Assembly: GCA_937959395.1 (NCBI GenBank)
Contig: CALGLR010000072.1
Location: 32,759 to 96,758, forward strand
Direction of reading: 5' to 3'
From: an uncultured Flavobacteriaceae bacterium
GTDB lineage: Bacteria; Bacteroidota; Bacteroidia; Flavobacteriales; Flavobacteriaceae
DNA: 64,000 bases
The stretch's first letter is position 1, and each line of letters begins with the position of its first letter. Positions 32,730-41,415 of the stretch are shown here, piece by piece. The notes beneath the pieces were generated by a model. The model was not told the origin of the DNA. It saw only the letters and a program-made list of their open reading frames with translations, and did not search any database. A program made the position numbers and the translations under genes.

Positions 32730-33593
32730 GTGGGGTTTAGATTTCAAAAACGTATTAAACTAGGAAAAGGATTTGGTTTAAATATTAGCAAATCTAGCAT
32801 AACTCCTAGTTATAGGAACAAAAAAGGATCATTGAGTCCTAAAGGCTACTCTTTAAGGACAGGTATTCCTGGATTAAGTTATAGAAAAACTTTTGGTAAA
32901 GCTAAAAATAGTGGATGTTTAGTGCTTTTAGTTGTAGTGTTTTCAATACCTGTCTTAAGTGTAGTTGTTTCTTGTAAAGGAGACATTCAGAATAGAAACA
33001 ATAGTATGAATTTGAATAACAACAGTATAGATTTTGAAATAATTAAAGAGGAAAAAGATCTTACGTTTCAAAAAACAAACATAGAAATAAGATTGAAAGA
33101 AGAAGTTAGTTTAGTGCAATTAAAACATATAGCTTTAAAGTTAAAAAAAGAAAGGTCATCTTTAAAAAAACTATGGATCTTTTATTACTTACCCGAACAT
33201 GAGTTAGGTAATGGAGCTTGGGCTACAACTCATTTCAAACCTGATCTCAAAGTTGAAATTTTAGGAGCAACTAAAGAGTCTAGAATCGAATTAAACTCAA
33301 GAAAAGTTACAGGTCATGTTATTCATATATGGAAGGACAATGACGCCATAATGCCAAGCAAAATATATTTAGTTGAAGAAAATAAAAATTTAGTCATTAA
33401 GACTGTATACGCAAAATCTAGCTTGACATCTTCAGGAGAACTCGTTGAAAAAGTAACCCAGAAAACGCATAATGGATTGGTTCAATATGATTGCAAAAAT
33501 AATCACGGTGAATATTACATTATAGAAGAGAATGGGAATTTAGGTTTATACGATAATTCAGGAAAGTTTAAGGAGGCAATAAAAGAAAATTAA
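32730..33593 (+). CDS. DUF4236 protein with membrane helix and unknown C-terminal domain
   Basis: A 287-residue protein read from GTG at 32730, two bases after the preceding stop; no ATG fits the family start. Residues 2-56 (GFRFQKRIKLGKGFGLNISK, then SLRTGIPGLSYRK) are the DUF4236 domain. A transmembrane helix follows (about 63-82), then an extracytoplasmic region with WIFYYLPEHELGNGAWATTHF (in two parts, about 150-170). DUF4236 is often fused to other domains in membrane-stress genes, but its role is unknown. It closes the operon. Confidence 0.75.
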   Translation: MGFRFQKRIKLGKGFGLNISKSSITPSYRNKKGSLSPKGYSLRTGIPGLSYRKTFGKAKNSGCLVLLVVVFSIPVLSVVVSCKGDIQNRNNSMNLNNNSIDFEIIKEEKDLTFQKTNIEIRLKEEVSLVQLKHIALKLKKERSSLKKLWIFYYLPEHELGNGAWATTHFKPDLKVEILGATKESRIELNSRKVTGHVIHIWKDNDAIMPSKIYLVEENKNLVIKTVYAKSSLTSSGELVEKVTQKTHNGLVQYDCKNNHGEYYIIEENGNLGLYDNSGKFKEAIKEN

Positions 33594-33697
33594 ATTTATT
33601 GAAGGACAAAATGAACTTAAAGTAGTAGCAGATGAAATAAGTAACAAGTTTTAAATTCAGTTGCTAAAGGCAGTTGCATATTATAATTCAGATTAAA

Positions 33698-34039
33698 ATG
33701 AAATCTAAAAAAACAAATAAGACAACTGTTATACTATCCATTGTTTTGTCTTTCTTTTTAGGAAGAGAATCTAAAGGATTCAATGGAGATTATAAATCAT
33801 CTCATAATAAACAAGAACAATACGAACCTTACGCTTTAGATGCTCATACTAATTTTAATGAGGATACTTTAATACTAAGGGAAAAAGAAACAGACACTGT
33901 TTATCGTTGCGGGCAAAGTAAAATATATCACCCTACAACATCACACAGTTCATTTAAAAGATGTAAGTCTAAAGTTTACAATCTTACCGTTAAAAGAGCA
34001 AAAAACTTAGGAATGCGACACTGCAAGTGTTCTGGTTAA
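33698..34039 (+). CDS. Small secreted Cys-His protein
   Basis: A 113-residue protein from the ATG at 33698; an earlier in-frame start adds residues unlike a signal. An N-terminal hydrophobic segment (about 8-19) precedes a hydrophilic region and a C-terminal VYRCGQSKIYHPT with FKRCKSKVYNLTVKRAKNLG and HCKC. This Y-H-x-x-x-C...A-x-x-x-G-x-x-x-C-x-C layout resembles small Ada-like/zinc-binding motifs at the ends of secreted nucleases. Function unknown. Confidence 0.55.
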   Translation: MKSKKTNKTTVILSIVLSFFLGRESKGFNGDYKSSHNKQEQYEPYALDAHTNFNEDTLILREKETDTVYRCGQSKIYHPTTSHSSFKRCKSKVYNLTVKRAKNLGMRHCKCSG

Positions 34040-34336
34040 CTTTTCTCAGTTAACATAATAATCCCAGATTCACAAATAAACTGCATGAGGAACTTGAAAG
34101 TGTTTAAAAAAAAAGAAATTATAAAGTCTTAAAACCTTGGTTTATAACTTCGCAGCCAATACTATTTTCGCAATACAAAAATATAAAAACTCAACTTTAA
34201 GCAAGTTATAGTTTTTACGAAACAGAATTAAGTTTAAACAAAAAACACAATATAAAATAGTAAATGAAAATAACAACATCATCAAAGTATATCCAGCCTC
34301 TAATTTTAATATCTTTAGAAAACAAAAAAACTTAAA
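34040..34336. other. Intergenic region before the SMP-30-like gene
   Basis: About 300 bases with no gene. GTTAAC-TTTTCTCA-GTTAAC (34037-34056) is a short hairpin after the Cys-His gene. The rest is A-rich and featureless apart from a possible promoter for the gene at 34337. Confidence 0.4.
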
Positions 34337-35230
34337 ATGAAACAGATTTTCTATATTTTATTTGCAGCCCTATTTTTTACAACCAGTTGTAAAAACAATA
34401 ACACAACAACAGCAAGCATAACCAAAGACGAAACGATTAAAGAAATTTCAAAAATTCCAGAGGCCACTTTTATTAGTGAAACTATTGGTTTAACCCATTG
34501 CGAATCTGCAGTATATGATGCCGAAAATAGTATTATTTATGCCTCTGTAATTGGCGATCGTGAGGATGGAGATGGTTCTATTGCTACTGTAGATATTAAC
34601 GGGAAACTTATTAATGTAAAATTTGTAGCAGGACTTAACGACCCTAAAGGTATAGCTATTACAAAAGATAAACTTTACGTGTCTGATGTTACCGAGCTCG
34701 TAGAAGCCGATTTAGAAACCGGAAAAATAATTAAAAAGCACACGCTTAGTGGGATTCAGTTTTTAAACGATGTGGCTATTGATAAAACAGGAAATGTTTT
34801 TGTTTCTGATACTGCAACTTCAGAGATTTATAAATTAGACACAGAAGGCAATTTTAGTCTATGGCTAGCTAATGCTGCTTTAGATAATCCCAATGGCTTA
34901 TTAATACAAAACGATACAATGTATGTGGCATCGTGGGGAAGCCAGCCAGAAGGTGGCAGAGTTTCTAAAATAAATATGGAGACAAAAGTGATTGATTCTA
35001 TATCTTCTATTATTGGGAATTTAGATGGAATTAGACCTTACGATGAAAACCGCTTAATTATATCAGATTGGAGCAGCGGGAATATTCATTTAATAGATCG
35101 TAATGGTAATACCGAAACAATACTTAAAGTAGGGCAAAGTGTAGGCGATATTGCTTATGTAAAAGAGAAAGCGTTGCTTTTATTACCAATGAATAAGCAA
35201 AGCCGTTTATTGTTTTATAAATTGAAGTAA
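34337..35230 (+). CDS. SMP-30/gluconolactonase-like beta-propeller lipoprotein
   Basis: A 297-residue lipoprotein (FFTTSC, Cys18) with repeated blades: GLNDPKGIAITKDKLYVSDV, FLNDVAIDKTGNVFVSDTAT and ALDNPNGLLIQNDTMYVASW. The D/N-x-P-x-G-I and F-L-N-D-V-A patterns fit SMP-30/gluconolactonase/LRE-like propellers, which hydrolyse lactones or bind calcium. It is probably periplasmic. It converges on the glycosyltransferase operon, 13 bp away. Confidence 0.75.
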   Translation: MKQIFYILFAALFFTTSCKNNNTTTASITKDETIKEISKIPEATFISETIGLTHCESAVYDAENSIIYASVIGDREDGDGSIATVDINGKLINVKFVAGLNDPKGIAITKDKLYVSDVTELVEADLETGKIIKKHTLSGIQFLNDVAIDKTGNVFVSDTATSEIYKLDTEGNFSLWLANAALDNPNGLLIQNDTMYVASWGSQPEGGRVSKINMETKVIDSISSIIGNLDGIRPYDENRLIISDWSSGNIHLIDRNGNTETILKVGQSVGDIAYVKEKALLLLPMNKQSRLLFYKLK

Positions 35231-35243
35231 ATTATAGAATAGT

Positions 35244-36686
35244 TTATGCTTTATTAGCATACAATTTTTTGTGTGGTTTCTTAATAAACACTTCCCAAAT
35301 AAGAACGCTATAAACAACGAGATACTCAAAACCTATAATCCAAAGGTTTTCTGTGTGGTCTGAATTTGCGTAAGCGAGATAACTTATAATGACAATACTA
35401 CTCCAAACTAAAGGGAATTTGTAGTTGGTAAACACACTAATAATTAAAATTGTAGCAATATACCAAGGGTGAACTGTAGTACTCATTAAGAGGTAAAAGG
35501 TAAATGCAAATAACATGTGTTTAGTTAATTGTTTTGTAGTGGTATTTCTTTTAAAGAACGCAAGGCCTAAAACAAATAAGAAGACTATAAGTGGTAGTAT
35601 TTTACCAATAATAGCAATTTCGTTCCAACCTCTAAACCAATACCCAATTTTGCGTGCGACATAATAGATACTTGCGTTAAATTCGAAATTACCAAACCAA
35701 AGCCCAACAGTTTTAGAGTAGTTATTTATAAATTCTGAAGAAAAGAAAGGGGCAAAAAGGAGTAGGGTAGTGAGGCTAATTATTGAATAGAATAATAAAA
35801 GTTTGATAAAACTATGAGGTCTCGACTGCGCTCGACCAGACATTTGATTCTTATTGTCTCCTCGTGCATAGTCGATAGGTTTATTGTTATTCTTATAATG
35901 AACAAACCATTTAAAAAACAAGGGTAAGAAAATAAGAGGGACTAATTTAGTAGAAATAGAGCACGCAAAAATAACAGCTGCCCATTTCCATTTTCCTATG
36001 TGAACTAAATATAAACTCCAGACTAGGAAAAAAATCATAACACTTTCGAAGTGCAAATTTCCAGTGAGTTCAATAATAATAAACGGATTTAAAATATACC
36101 AGAATATATTATTTATAGGGATTTTTAGTTTTTCTAAAAGTTTCTTTCCGAAGTACAGCGTACCAAAATCTGCAGCAATAATAAGTAAACGCAAGACCAT
36201 TGCAGATCCAATAATACTTTTACCAGAAAAAAGACCCGCAATAATAAAACACAGTTGGTTAATTGGTGGGTAATTTGTAAAATGACTCGCATTTAATTGC
36301 TTCATTCCTATATATAATTCTTTAGCTTCATGTATTGGAAGTTCACCACGACTAATAAAAGATTCTGGGGTATATAAATAGGGATTGTATCCTTCTAGGA
36401 TCATCCTGCCATCCCAAATAAAACGATAAAAATCTTGCGAGAGGTTTGGAATGGCTAAAAGAAAAATAAATCGAAAAATAAAAGCGATAGCTACTAGAAA
36501 CTTAAAGTTGTTTTTATTACTCTGAACGAGTTTATAAAACAAAAAGAATAATCCAAAATATAGAGTTACTAGTTTTATATAATCTGTTCTTGCTAAATCA
36601 TAGGCGAATATTGCGTAGAAAATAATACTCAATACAGCCAATACTATTGGAATTTTACTGCTTTTTAATAAAGGTATATTTAGCAT
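35244..36686 (-). CDS. GT-C-type membrane glycosyltransferase with an inserted palindromic repeat
   Basis: A 480-residue protein with about eleven transmembrane helices. DFYRFIWDGRMILEGYNPYL (near 80-99) is the first-loop Asp region of GT-C mannosyltransferase-like enzymes using polyprenyl-phosphate sugars. Residues about 268-290 (DYARGDNKNQMSGRAQSRPH within them) are encoded by a flavobacterial intergenic repeat that has entered the gene in frame, between two membrane helices on a loop. The gene is 49 bp after the GT2 gene at 36736 and ends the operon. It probably adds a sugar in envelope polysaccharide synthesis. Confidence 0.8.
   Translation of the reverse strand: MLNIPLLKSSKIPIVLAVLSIIFYAIFAYDLARTDYIKLVTLYFGLFFLFYKLVQSNKNNFKFLVAIAFIFRFIFLLAIPNLSQDFYRFIWDGRMILEGYNPYLYTPESFISRGELPIHEAKELYIGMKQLNASHFTNYPPINQLCFIIAGLFSGKSIIGSAMVLRLLIIAADFGTLYFGKKLLEKLKIPINNIFWYILNPFIIIELTGNLHFESVMIFFLVWSLYLVHIGKWKWAAVIFACSISTKLVPLIFLPLFFKWFVHYKNNNKPIDYARGDNKNQMSGRAQSRPHSFIKLLLFYSIISLTTLLLFAPFFSSEFINNYSKTVGLWFGNFEFNASIYYVARKIGYWFRGWNEIAIIGKILPLIVFLFVLGLAFFKRNTTTKQLTKHMLFAFTFYLLMSTTVHPWYIATILIISVFTNYKFPLVWSSIVIISYLAYANSDHTENLWIIGFEYLVVYSVLIWEVFIKKPHKKLYANKA
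35815..35882. repeat. Palindromic repeat inside the GT-C gene
   Basis: GGTCTCGACTGCGCTCGACC is identical to the repeat core at 20816 and 22980, and the second arm reads CTCGTGCATAGTCGATAGG. The insertion keeps the reading frame open over about 23 codons. Confidence 0.75.
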
Positions 36687-36735
36687 TAAATAAATATAAG
36701 AATATGCTACATCTTTTTAAGAGATATTTTTTTTA

Positions 36736-38226
36736 TTAAACTTTGGATGTTAATGACTTAAAAAAGACATAACCAAAACCAAAGAATAACATTAAATGAA
36801 ATGGAAATAATCCAAAATCACCACCTTGATCTCCAACAATAAAAGCACTGTACATACCAAAGGCAAAATATAACATGAGTAAGCCTTCAAAAACGACATT
36901 AAAAGAAATATTCTTTGTAAGGTATTTATTTCCTTTCCAGCTGTCTTTTATAGAGTTAATATTAAATTTAGGCGTACGAACAAAATCGCTTCGTTTACCT
37001 AAGTGGCCTTCAAGAACGGCTATTGAGTTTTGTAAAGAGAATCCCATAGCTATAGAAAAGAAGGTGAAAAACATAACAATATATTGTACGAAGTTTTTTA
37101 TACCACCACCATAAGCTCTTTTGTACATGGTCCAATAACAAATAAAGAAAATAATAGTGCTTACAACAAAGAAACTCATAACATAAAAGTAAGGTCTTAA
37201 ATGCGCATATTCATTTTTTATATAAAGCATAGGTATACTTAGTACACCAACTATAAGTACGTTTAAAAACATGGTGCTATTTAATAAATGTAAAATACCA
37301 TGAACTTTCGTTTTAGAAGAGATGTTTTTGCTTTTTAATACTTTCCACATCATTTTTCTGAAATTCTCAGCACCCCCTTTATTCCATCTAAACTGTTGAG
37401 ATCTAGCAGCACTAATCACTACAGGCAATTCGGCAGGAGTTTCAACTTCTTCTAAGTATTTAAATTTCCAGTTTTTTAATTGTGCTCGGTAACTTAAATC
37501 TAAGTCTTCCGTTAAGGTGTCTCCTTCCCAGTTCCCTGCATCAAGTATACATTCTTTTCTCCAAACACCAGCAGTACCATTAAAATTTATAAAATGGCCT
37601 TTGCTATTACGTCCTACTTGTTCTAATGTAAAGTGAGCATCTAAAGCAAAAGCTTGAATTTTTGTAAGTACAGAATAATCTCTATTTATATGCCCCCAAC
37701 GAGTTTGAACCACACCTATTTGAGGGTCTTTAAAATGGGGAATAGTACATTTTAGCCAATCTTTTTCTGGAAGAAAATCTGCATCGAATATGGCAATATA
37801 TTCTCCTTTAGCAATTTCTAAACCTTCTTTTAGTGCACCAGCTTTAAAACCTTGGCGGTTTGTACGGCGAATATGAACAATATCTAAACCAGAATCTTTT
37901 AATAGTTTTATTTGTGCAGCAGTGGTTTCTACAGTTTCATCAGTGGAGTCATCTAAAACTTGAATTTCTAATTTATTTTTTGGGTAATCCATTAGCGCAA
38001 TATTCTCTAAAAGACGTTCCATAACATATAACTCATTATAAACAGGAAGCTGAATGGTTACTAATGGAGTTTCCTCGGTATTTGTTAAGTCAAATTTAGG
38101 AGATTTACATACTTTTTTTTGTGCAGACAAGTAGTTGAATAGTAAATTTAGCTGGGCTAATGCATACATAAAGATAAGCAAGAGCGCAGTAGAGTATATT
38201 ACTATAATGATGCTTTTTATAATCAC
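36736..38226 (-). CDS. Cellulose-synthase-like family 2 glycosyltransferase
   Basis: A 496-residue membrane GT2. Motifs in order: LDDSTDET (about 90-97), IFDADFLPEKDW (about 149-160; the D-x-D), QTRWGHINRDYS, GTAGVWRKECI, TLTEDLDLSYRA (the E-D acid base) and QQFRWNKGG (the Q-x-x-R-W). C-terminal transmembrane helices (about 315-340, 345-370, 385-405, 450-490) form the channel. It makes a beta-linked glycan or a lipid-linked sugar; product unknown. Its ATG overlaps the end of the next upstream GT2 gene. Confidence 0.9.
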   Translation of the reverse strand: MIIKSIIIVIYSTALLLIFMYALAQLNLLFNYLSAQKKVCKSPKFDLTNTEETPLVTIQLPVYNELYVMERLLENIALMDYPKNKLEIQVLDDSTDETVETTAAQIKLLKDSGLDIVHIRRTNRQGFKAGALKEGLEIAKGEYIAIFDADFLPEKDWLKCTIPHFKDPQIGVVQTRWGHINRDYSVLTKIQAFALDAHFTLEQVGRNSKGHFINFNGTAGVWRKECILDAGNWEGDTLTEDLDLSYRAQLKNWKFKYLEEVETPAELPVVISAARSQQFRWNKGGAENFRKMMWKVLKSKNISSKTKVHGILHLLNSTMFLNVLIVGVLSIPMLYIKNEYAHLRPYFYVMSFFVVSTIIFFICYWTMYKRAYGGGIKNFVQYIVMFFTFFSIAMGFSLQNSIAVLEGHLGKRSDFVRTPKFNINSIKDSWKGNKYLTKNISFNVVFEGLLMLYFAFGMYSAFIVGDQGGDFGLFPFHLMLFFGFGYVFFKSLTSKV

Positions 38227-38927
38227 TTTTTAAAACTATATTTAAAGATCCAACCTAATATCTTAAAACCAGCAAATATAGTACCTTTTACAGTACCAGA
38301 CACTTTTGAGATGCCAATTCTTTGTTTATACTTTACTGGTACTTCTATATACGTTAATTTTTGTTTTAAAGCTTTTAGTTGCATTTCAACTGTCCAACCA
38401 TAAGTTTTGTCTTCCATATTAAGAGCGATTAGTTTATTATATTTAATGGCTCTAAATGGTCCTAAGTCTGTAAATTTTGCATTAAAAAATAGAGACATTA
38501 AAAAAGTAGCCAGCCAATTGCCAAATACTTGTTGTGGTGTCATAGACCCACCTTCTCTAAGTCGTTTAACACGAGCTCCAATTACAAAATCAATGTCTTC
38601 ATTTAATATTGGAGCGATTAACTTGGTGAGTTCATCAGGGTAATCGCTATAATCACCATCTAAGAACACGAGTATATCTGGCTTGCTGCCAGTGTTTTGA
38701 GATTGTTGAGCAATGTATTCCATTCCTTTTAAACACGCATAACCGTAACCTTTTCTATTTTCGGTTAAAACAGTGGCACCAGCATTTTTTGCGTTTTTTT
38801 CAGTATCGTCTGTAGAATTGTTATTAACTACAATAATTTCCTGTACCGTTTTTGGAATATCTCTAATGACACTTCCTATAGAATCTTGCTCATTAAATGC
38901 AGGAATGATGACGTTTATTTTGGTCAT
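38223..38927 (-). CDS. Dolichyl-phosphate-sugar-synthase-like family 2 glycosyltransferase
   Basis: A 234-residue GT2 without transmembrane helices except a weak C-terminal one. IIPAFNEQDSIGSVIRD (7-23), VNNNSTDDTEKN (35-46) and FLDGDYSDYPDE (about 88-99; the D-x-D) are the catalytic motifs, and GWTVEMQLKAL (about 176-186) is typical of polyprenyl-phosphate sugar synthases. It likely supplies the lipid-linked sugar used by the GT-C enzyme. Its ends overlap both neighbours by four bases (ATGA). Confidence 0.88.
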   Translation of the reverse strand: MTKINVIIPAFNEQDSIGSVIRDIPKTVQEIIVVNNNSTDDTEKNAKNAGATVLTENRKGYGYACLKGMEYIAQQSQNTGSKPDILVFLDGDYSDYPDELTKLIAPILNEDIDFVIGARVKRLREGGSMTPQQVFGNWLATFLMSLFFNAKFTDLGPFRAIKYNKLIALNMEDKTYGWTVEMQLKALKQKLTYIEVPVKYKQRIGISKVSGTVKGTIFAGFKILGWIFKYSFKK

Positions 38928-39766
38928 TTAAGATCGCTAAGTTTATTTTCTTTTTTGAAAGATACTAAGTCTGTCCATTCTTTAATCTGTTTTCCTGCTT
39001 CAAATTTTTTGGCAGCAACTAATTTTTCATTTTTATACATTAAACAATATCCGTTTTTTGCATTATCTTTTAATTGACATTTGTGTCTTATCTTCTCATT
39101 ATCATCATAAAAGAGCCACCAATTTGCTTTTTTTCCATTTATAAAATGGCCTTCTTGAGTTTTTTTTCCGTTCGAGGTATAAAATGACCAGTAATTTGTA
39201 GTTTTTCCTAGACTATATTCTCCAGCCTTTTTTAATTGCCCATCATTAAAATAATAGCTCCAATAACCATGCTCTTTATCGTTTTTAAAAGCACCTATAG
39301 ATTCGATTTGTCCATTATTATAATAATAGGTCCAAAATTTACTATGTTTGCCATGTATATAAGCTCCTTCTTTTTTTAGAGTTTTATTAGGATAATAAAA
39401 TTTCCAATAGTTATGACGTTCTCCATTTATATAATTCCCTTCTTCTTCTAAGGTGTTGTTATCGTAATAAAGTTTCCAATGGTTCGTTTTTTTGTCTTCT
39501 AAAAAAGAACCTTCAGTTTTTAAATTTCCATTATCATAGAAAAATTGCCAATACTTCGTTTTTAAACCATTATTATACTCGCCTTGTTTTTCAATAGTTT
39601 TATTAGGGAAATAATATTTCCAAAATCCAGTTTTAACAGCATTATCTAGCCAGCCTTCAGTTTTTAAATTACCATTATCATAATATGTTTTTTGATAGTT
39701 TTTTTCAGCGAAAGCGTATTGACTTACCATGAAAATGACTATTAATATTATGTTTTTCATATTCAT
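38924..39766 (-). CDS. MORN-repeat (YwqK-type) secreted protein
   Basis: A 280-residue protein with a signal peptide (about 1-20, ending FAEK) and about nine copies of a 23-residue repeat of the form YYDNGNLKTEGWLDNAVKTG-F-W-K, as in MORN_2/YwqK proteins. Such repeats bind proteins or phospholipids; some are labelled antitoxins, but nothing here supports that. It overlaps the GT2 gene at 38927 and starts the glycosyltransferase operon. Confidence 0.8.
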   Translation of the reverse strand: MNMKNIILIVIFMVSQYAFAEKNYQKTYYDNGNLKTEGWLDNAVKTGFWKYYFPNKTIEKQGEYNNGLKTKYWQFFYDNGNLKTEGSFLEDKKTNHWKLYYDNNTLEEEGNYINGERHNYWKFYYPNKTLKKEGAYIHGKHSKFWTYYYNNGQIESIGAFKNDKEHGYWSYYFNDGQLKKAGEYSLGKTTNYWSFYTSNGKKTQEGHFINGKKANWWLFYDDNEKIRHKCQLKDNAKNGYCLMYKNEKLVAAKKFEAGKQIKEWTDLVSFKKENKLSDLK

Positions 39767-39792
39767 TTTCCGCGAAAGCGGTAATCTTTAAA

Positions 39793-41406
39793 TTACTTCT
39801 GGTTTACTAAATCCATTAAATCAACATCGTTGCCTAATAATATCTCTGTCGGATTTATTCTTCCTTCCATACTATCATTCTCTAATTTTAACACACCTCT
39901 AGGGCAAACTGCACTACAAACACCGCATCCTACACAGCTAGAACGAACAATGTTCTCTCCTTTTTGCGCATAAGCACGAACATCGATTCCCATTTCACAA
40001 CTATTAGAACAGTTTCCGCAAGAGATGCATTGTCCGCCATTTGTTGTTATTCTAAATTTCGAAAACATACGTTGTTGAAAGCCTAAAATAGCAGCCATAG
40101 GACATCCAAAACGACACCAAGAACGACTTCCTAAAATAGGATAAAACCCTGTGCCAATAACACCAGAAAATACTGAGCCTATTGCAAAACCATAAGCAGA
40201 TTTAAGAGAATCGGATTTAATGAAAAATATTTGCTCATTAGTTCCAGTAAAATAAATTACAAATAACGATAAGATTACTATTGCATATCCAATTGCTCCA
40301 TAGCGTGCGTCTTTACCTAATTCATTTCTTTTAAAAAGCATTATTCCAGTAAACACAGCTGTTAAAAATAGGCCTATACTTATAAGAAAGACTTCGTTGC
40401 TTAACCAATAATTGGCTTTAACAAATGTATCGCCTTCCCAATGCCCTTTTAAGAAAGTACTAACTACTGCAACAGTCATTATAACAGAAAAAACCAATAC
40501 AGCATGAATTAGCCAGCGTTCTAGTTTCCATGCAGACATTTTTTTAGAAGATAAATTTCTAAAAGAATCTCCTGCGGTTTCAGCTAAACCACCGCAACCA
40601 CAAACCCAAGAACAGTACCAACGTTTTCCATACTTATAAGTTAAAATAGGAGTGATAACTAATGTAGAAACAACACCAAAAATTATTAAAGCAATCCCTA
40701 TGTTTCCAGCGTTAAGAAATTCGTTTAAGTGATAATCTTGAAAAAGATAGTAATTAAGTGGCCATACACTTTTTAAATCGTAGTACGGTAAGTCACTATT
40801 CATCACGTGCATAAATTCAGGAATTAAATAAGCAAAACCTAATTGAAAAAAGATAACCGATATGGTACGTAACTGTTGGTATTTATTATGACGGTATTTT
40901 AATATAAATTTATAACCAAAAGCTGCAATTGCTACTGTGTAAAGTGTACCATATACAAACCATTGGCTCGCATTTCTACCACTTAATAAATTACTTAAGG
41001 GATCAAAAAGTGCTATTAAGCCTGTATTTGCTCCGTTAGCTCCTTGCCCTGCTCCCAAAAGTTCCTCAAAAAAGTAAAGTACGATATAAAAAGCTGTTAA
41101 TACAACACCTAGACCCCATCCTAAAACACCACGAGATGATATCGATTTAAACCAAACGCCATCATTTTTTATGCCTTCGAGTTTTGTTAGGTAAGCATCT
41201 CTAGAGTAGATTACAGTTCCAAGAGTGATAAGACCTAATGATAGCGCTAAAAATACAGCTCTATTTGGAAAATTCACATTAAAAAAAGCCAAGATTAGTA
41301 TTAATAATCCAATTAAGCCTGTTGCTAAAGCTACTTTCTGTTTTGTTGATATTTCAAGAGCATCTGGTGATGCTAAAGACATACTGTGATTTATTTTATT
41401 GCTCAT
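39793..41406 (-). CDS. Membrane polyferredoxin (NapH/CcoG-like 4Fe-4S protein)
   Basis: A 537-residue protein with about nine transmembrane helices. Two Cys-rich loops in the membrane part (CSWVCGCGG near 266-274 and CRFGCPMAA near 431-439) precede two classical 4Fe-4S motifs, CISCGNCSNSCEMG (about 457-470) and CVGCGVCSAVCPRG (about 488-501). Proteins of this type pass electrons between the quinone pool and periplasmic or cytoplasmic partners. It starts nine bases after the FAD oxidoreductase gene, so the two likely form one redox unit. Confidence 0.88.
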   Translation of the reverse strand: MSNKINHSMSLASPDALEISTKQKVALATGLIGLLILILAFFNVNFPNRAVFLALSLGLITLGTVIYSRDAYLTKLEGIKNDGVWFKSISSRGVLGWGLGVVLTAFYIVLYFFEELLGAGQGANGANTGLIALFDPLSNLLSGRNASQWFVYGTLYTVAIAAFGYKFILKYRHNKYQQLRTISVIFFQLGFAYLIPEFMHVMNSDLPYYDLKSVWPLNYYLFQDYHLNEFLNAGNIGIALIIFGVVSTLVITPILTYKYGKRWYCSWVCGCGGLAETAGDSFRNLSSKKMSAWKLERWLIHAVLVFSVIMTVAVVSTFLKGHWEGDTFVKANYWLSNEVFLISIGLFLTAVFTGIMLFKRNELGKDARYGAIGYAIVILSLFVIYFTGTNEQIFFIKSDSLKSAYGFAIGSVFSGVIGTGFYPILGSRSWCRFGCPMAAILGFQQRMFSKFRITTNGGQCISCGNCSNSCEMGIDVRAYAQKGENIVRSSCVGCGVCSAVCPRGVLKLENDSMEGRINPTEILLGNDVDLMDLVNQK

Positions 41407-41415
41407 TTTTCTAGA

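Noticed and set aside
38924..39766. YwqK-type protein as an antitoxin
   Set aside because: The label comes from automatic annotation of MORN repeats; no toxin gene is adjacent and the protein has a signal peptide.
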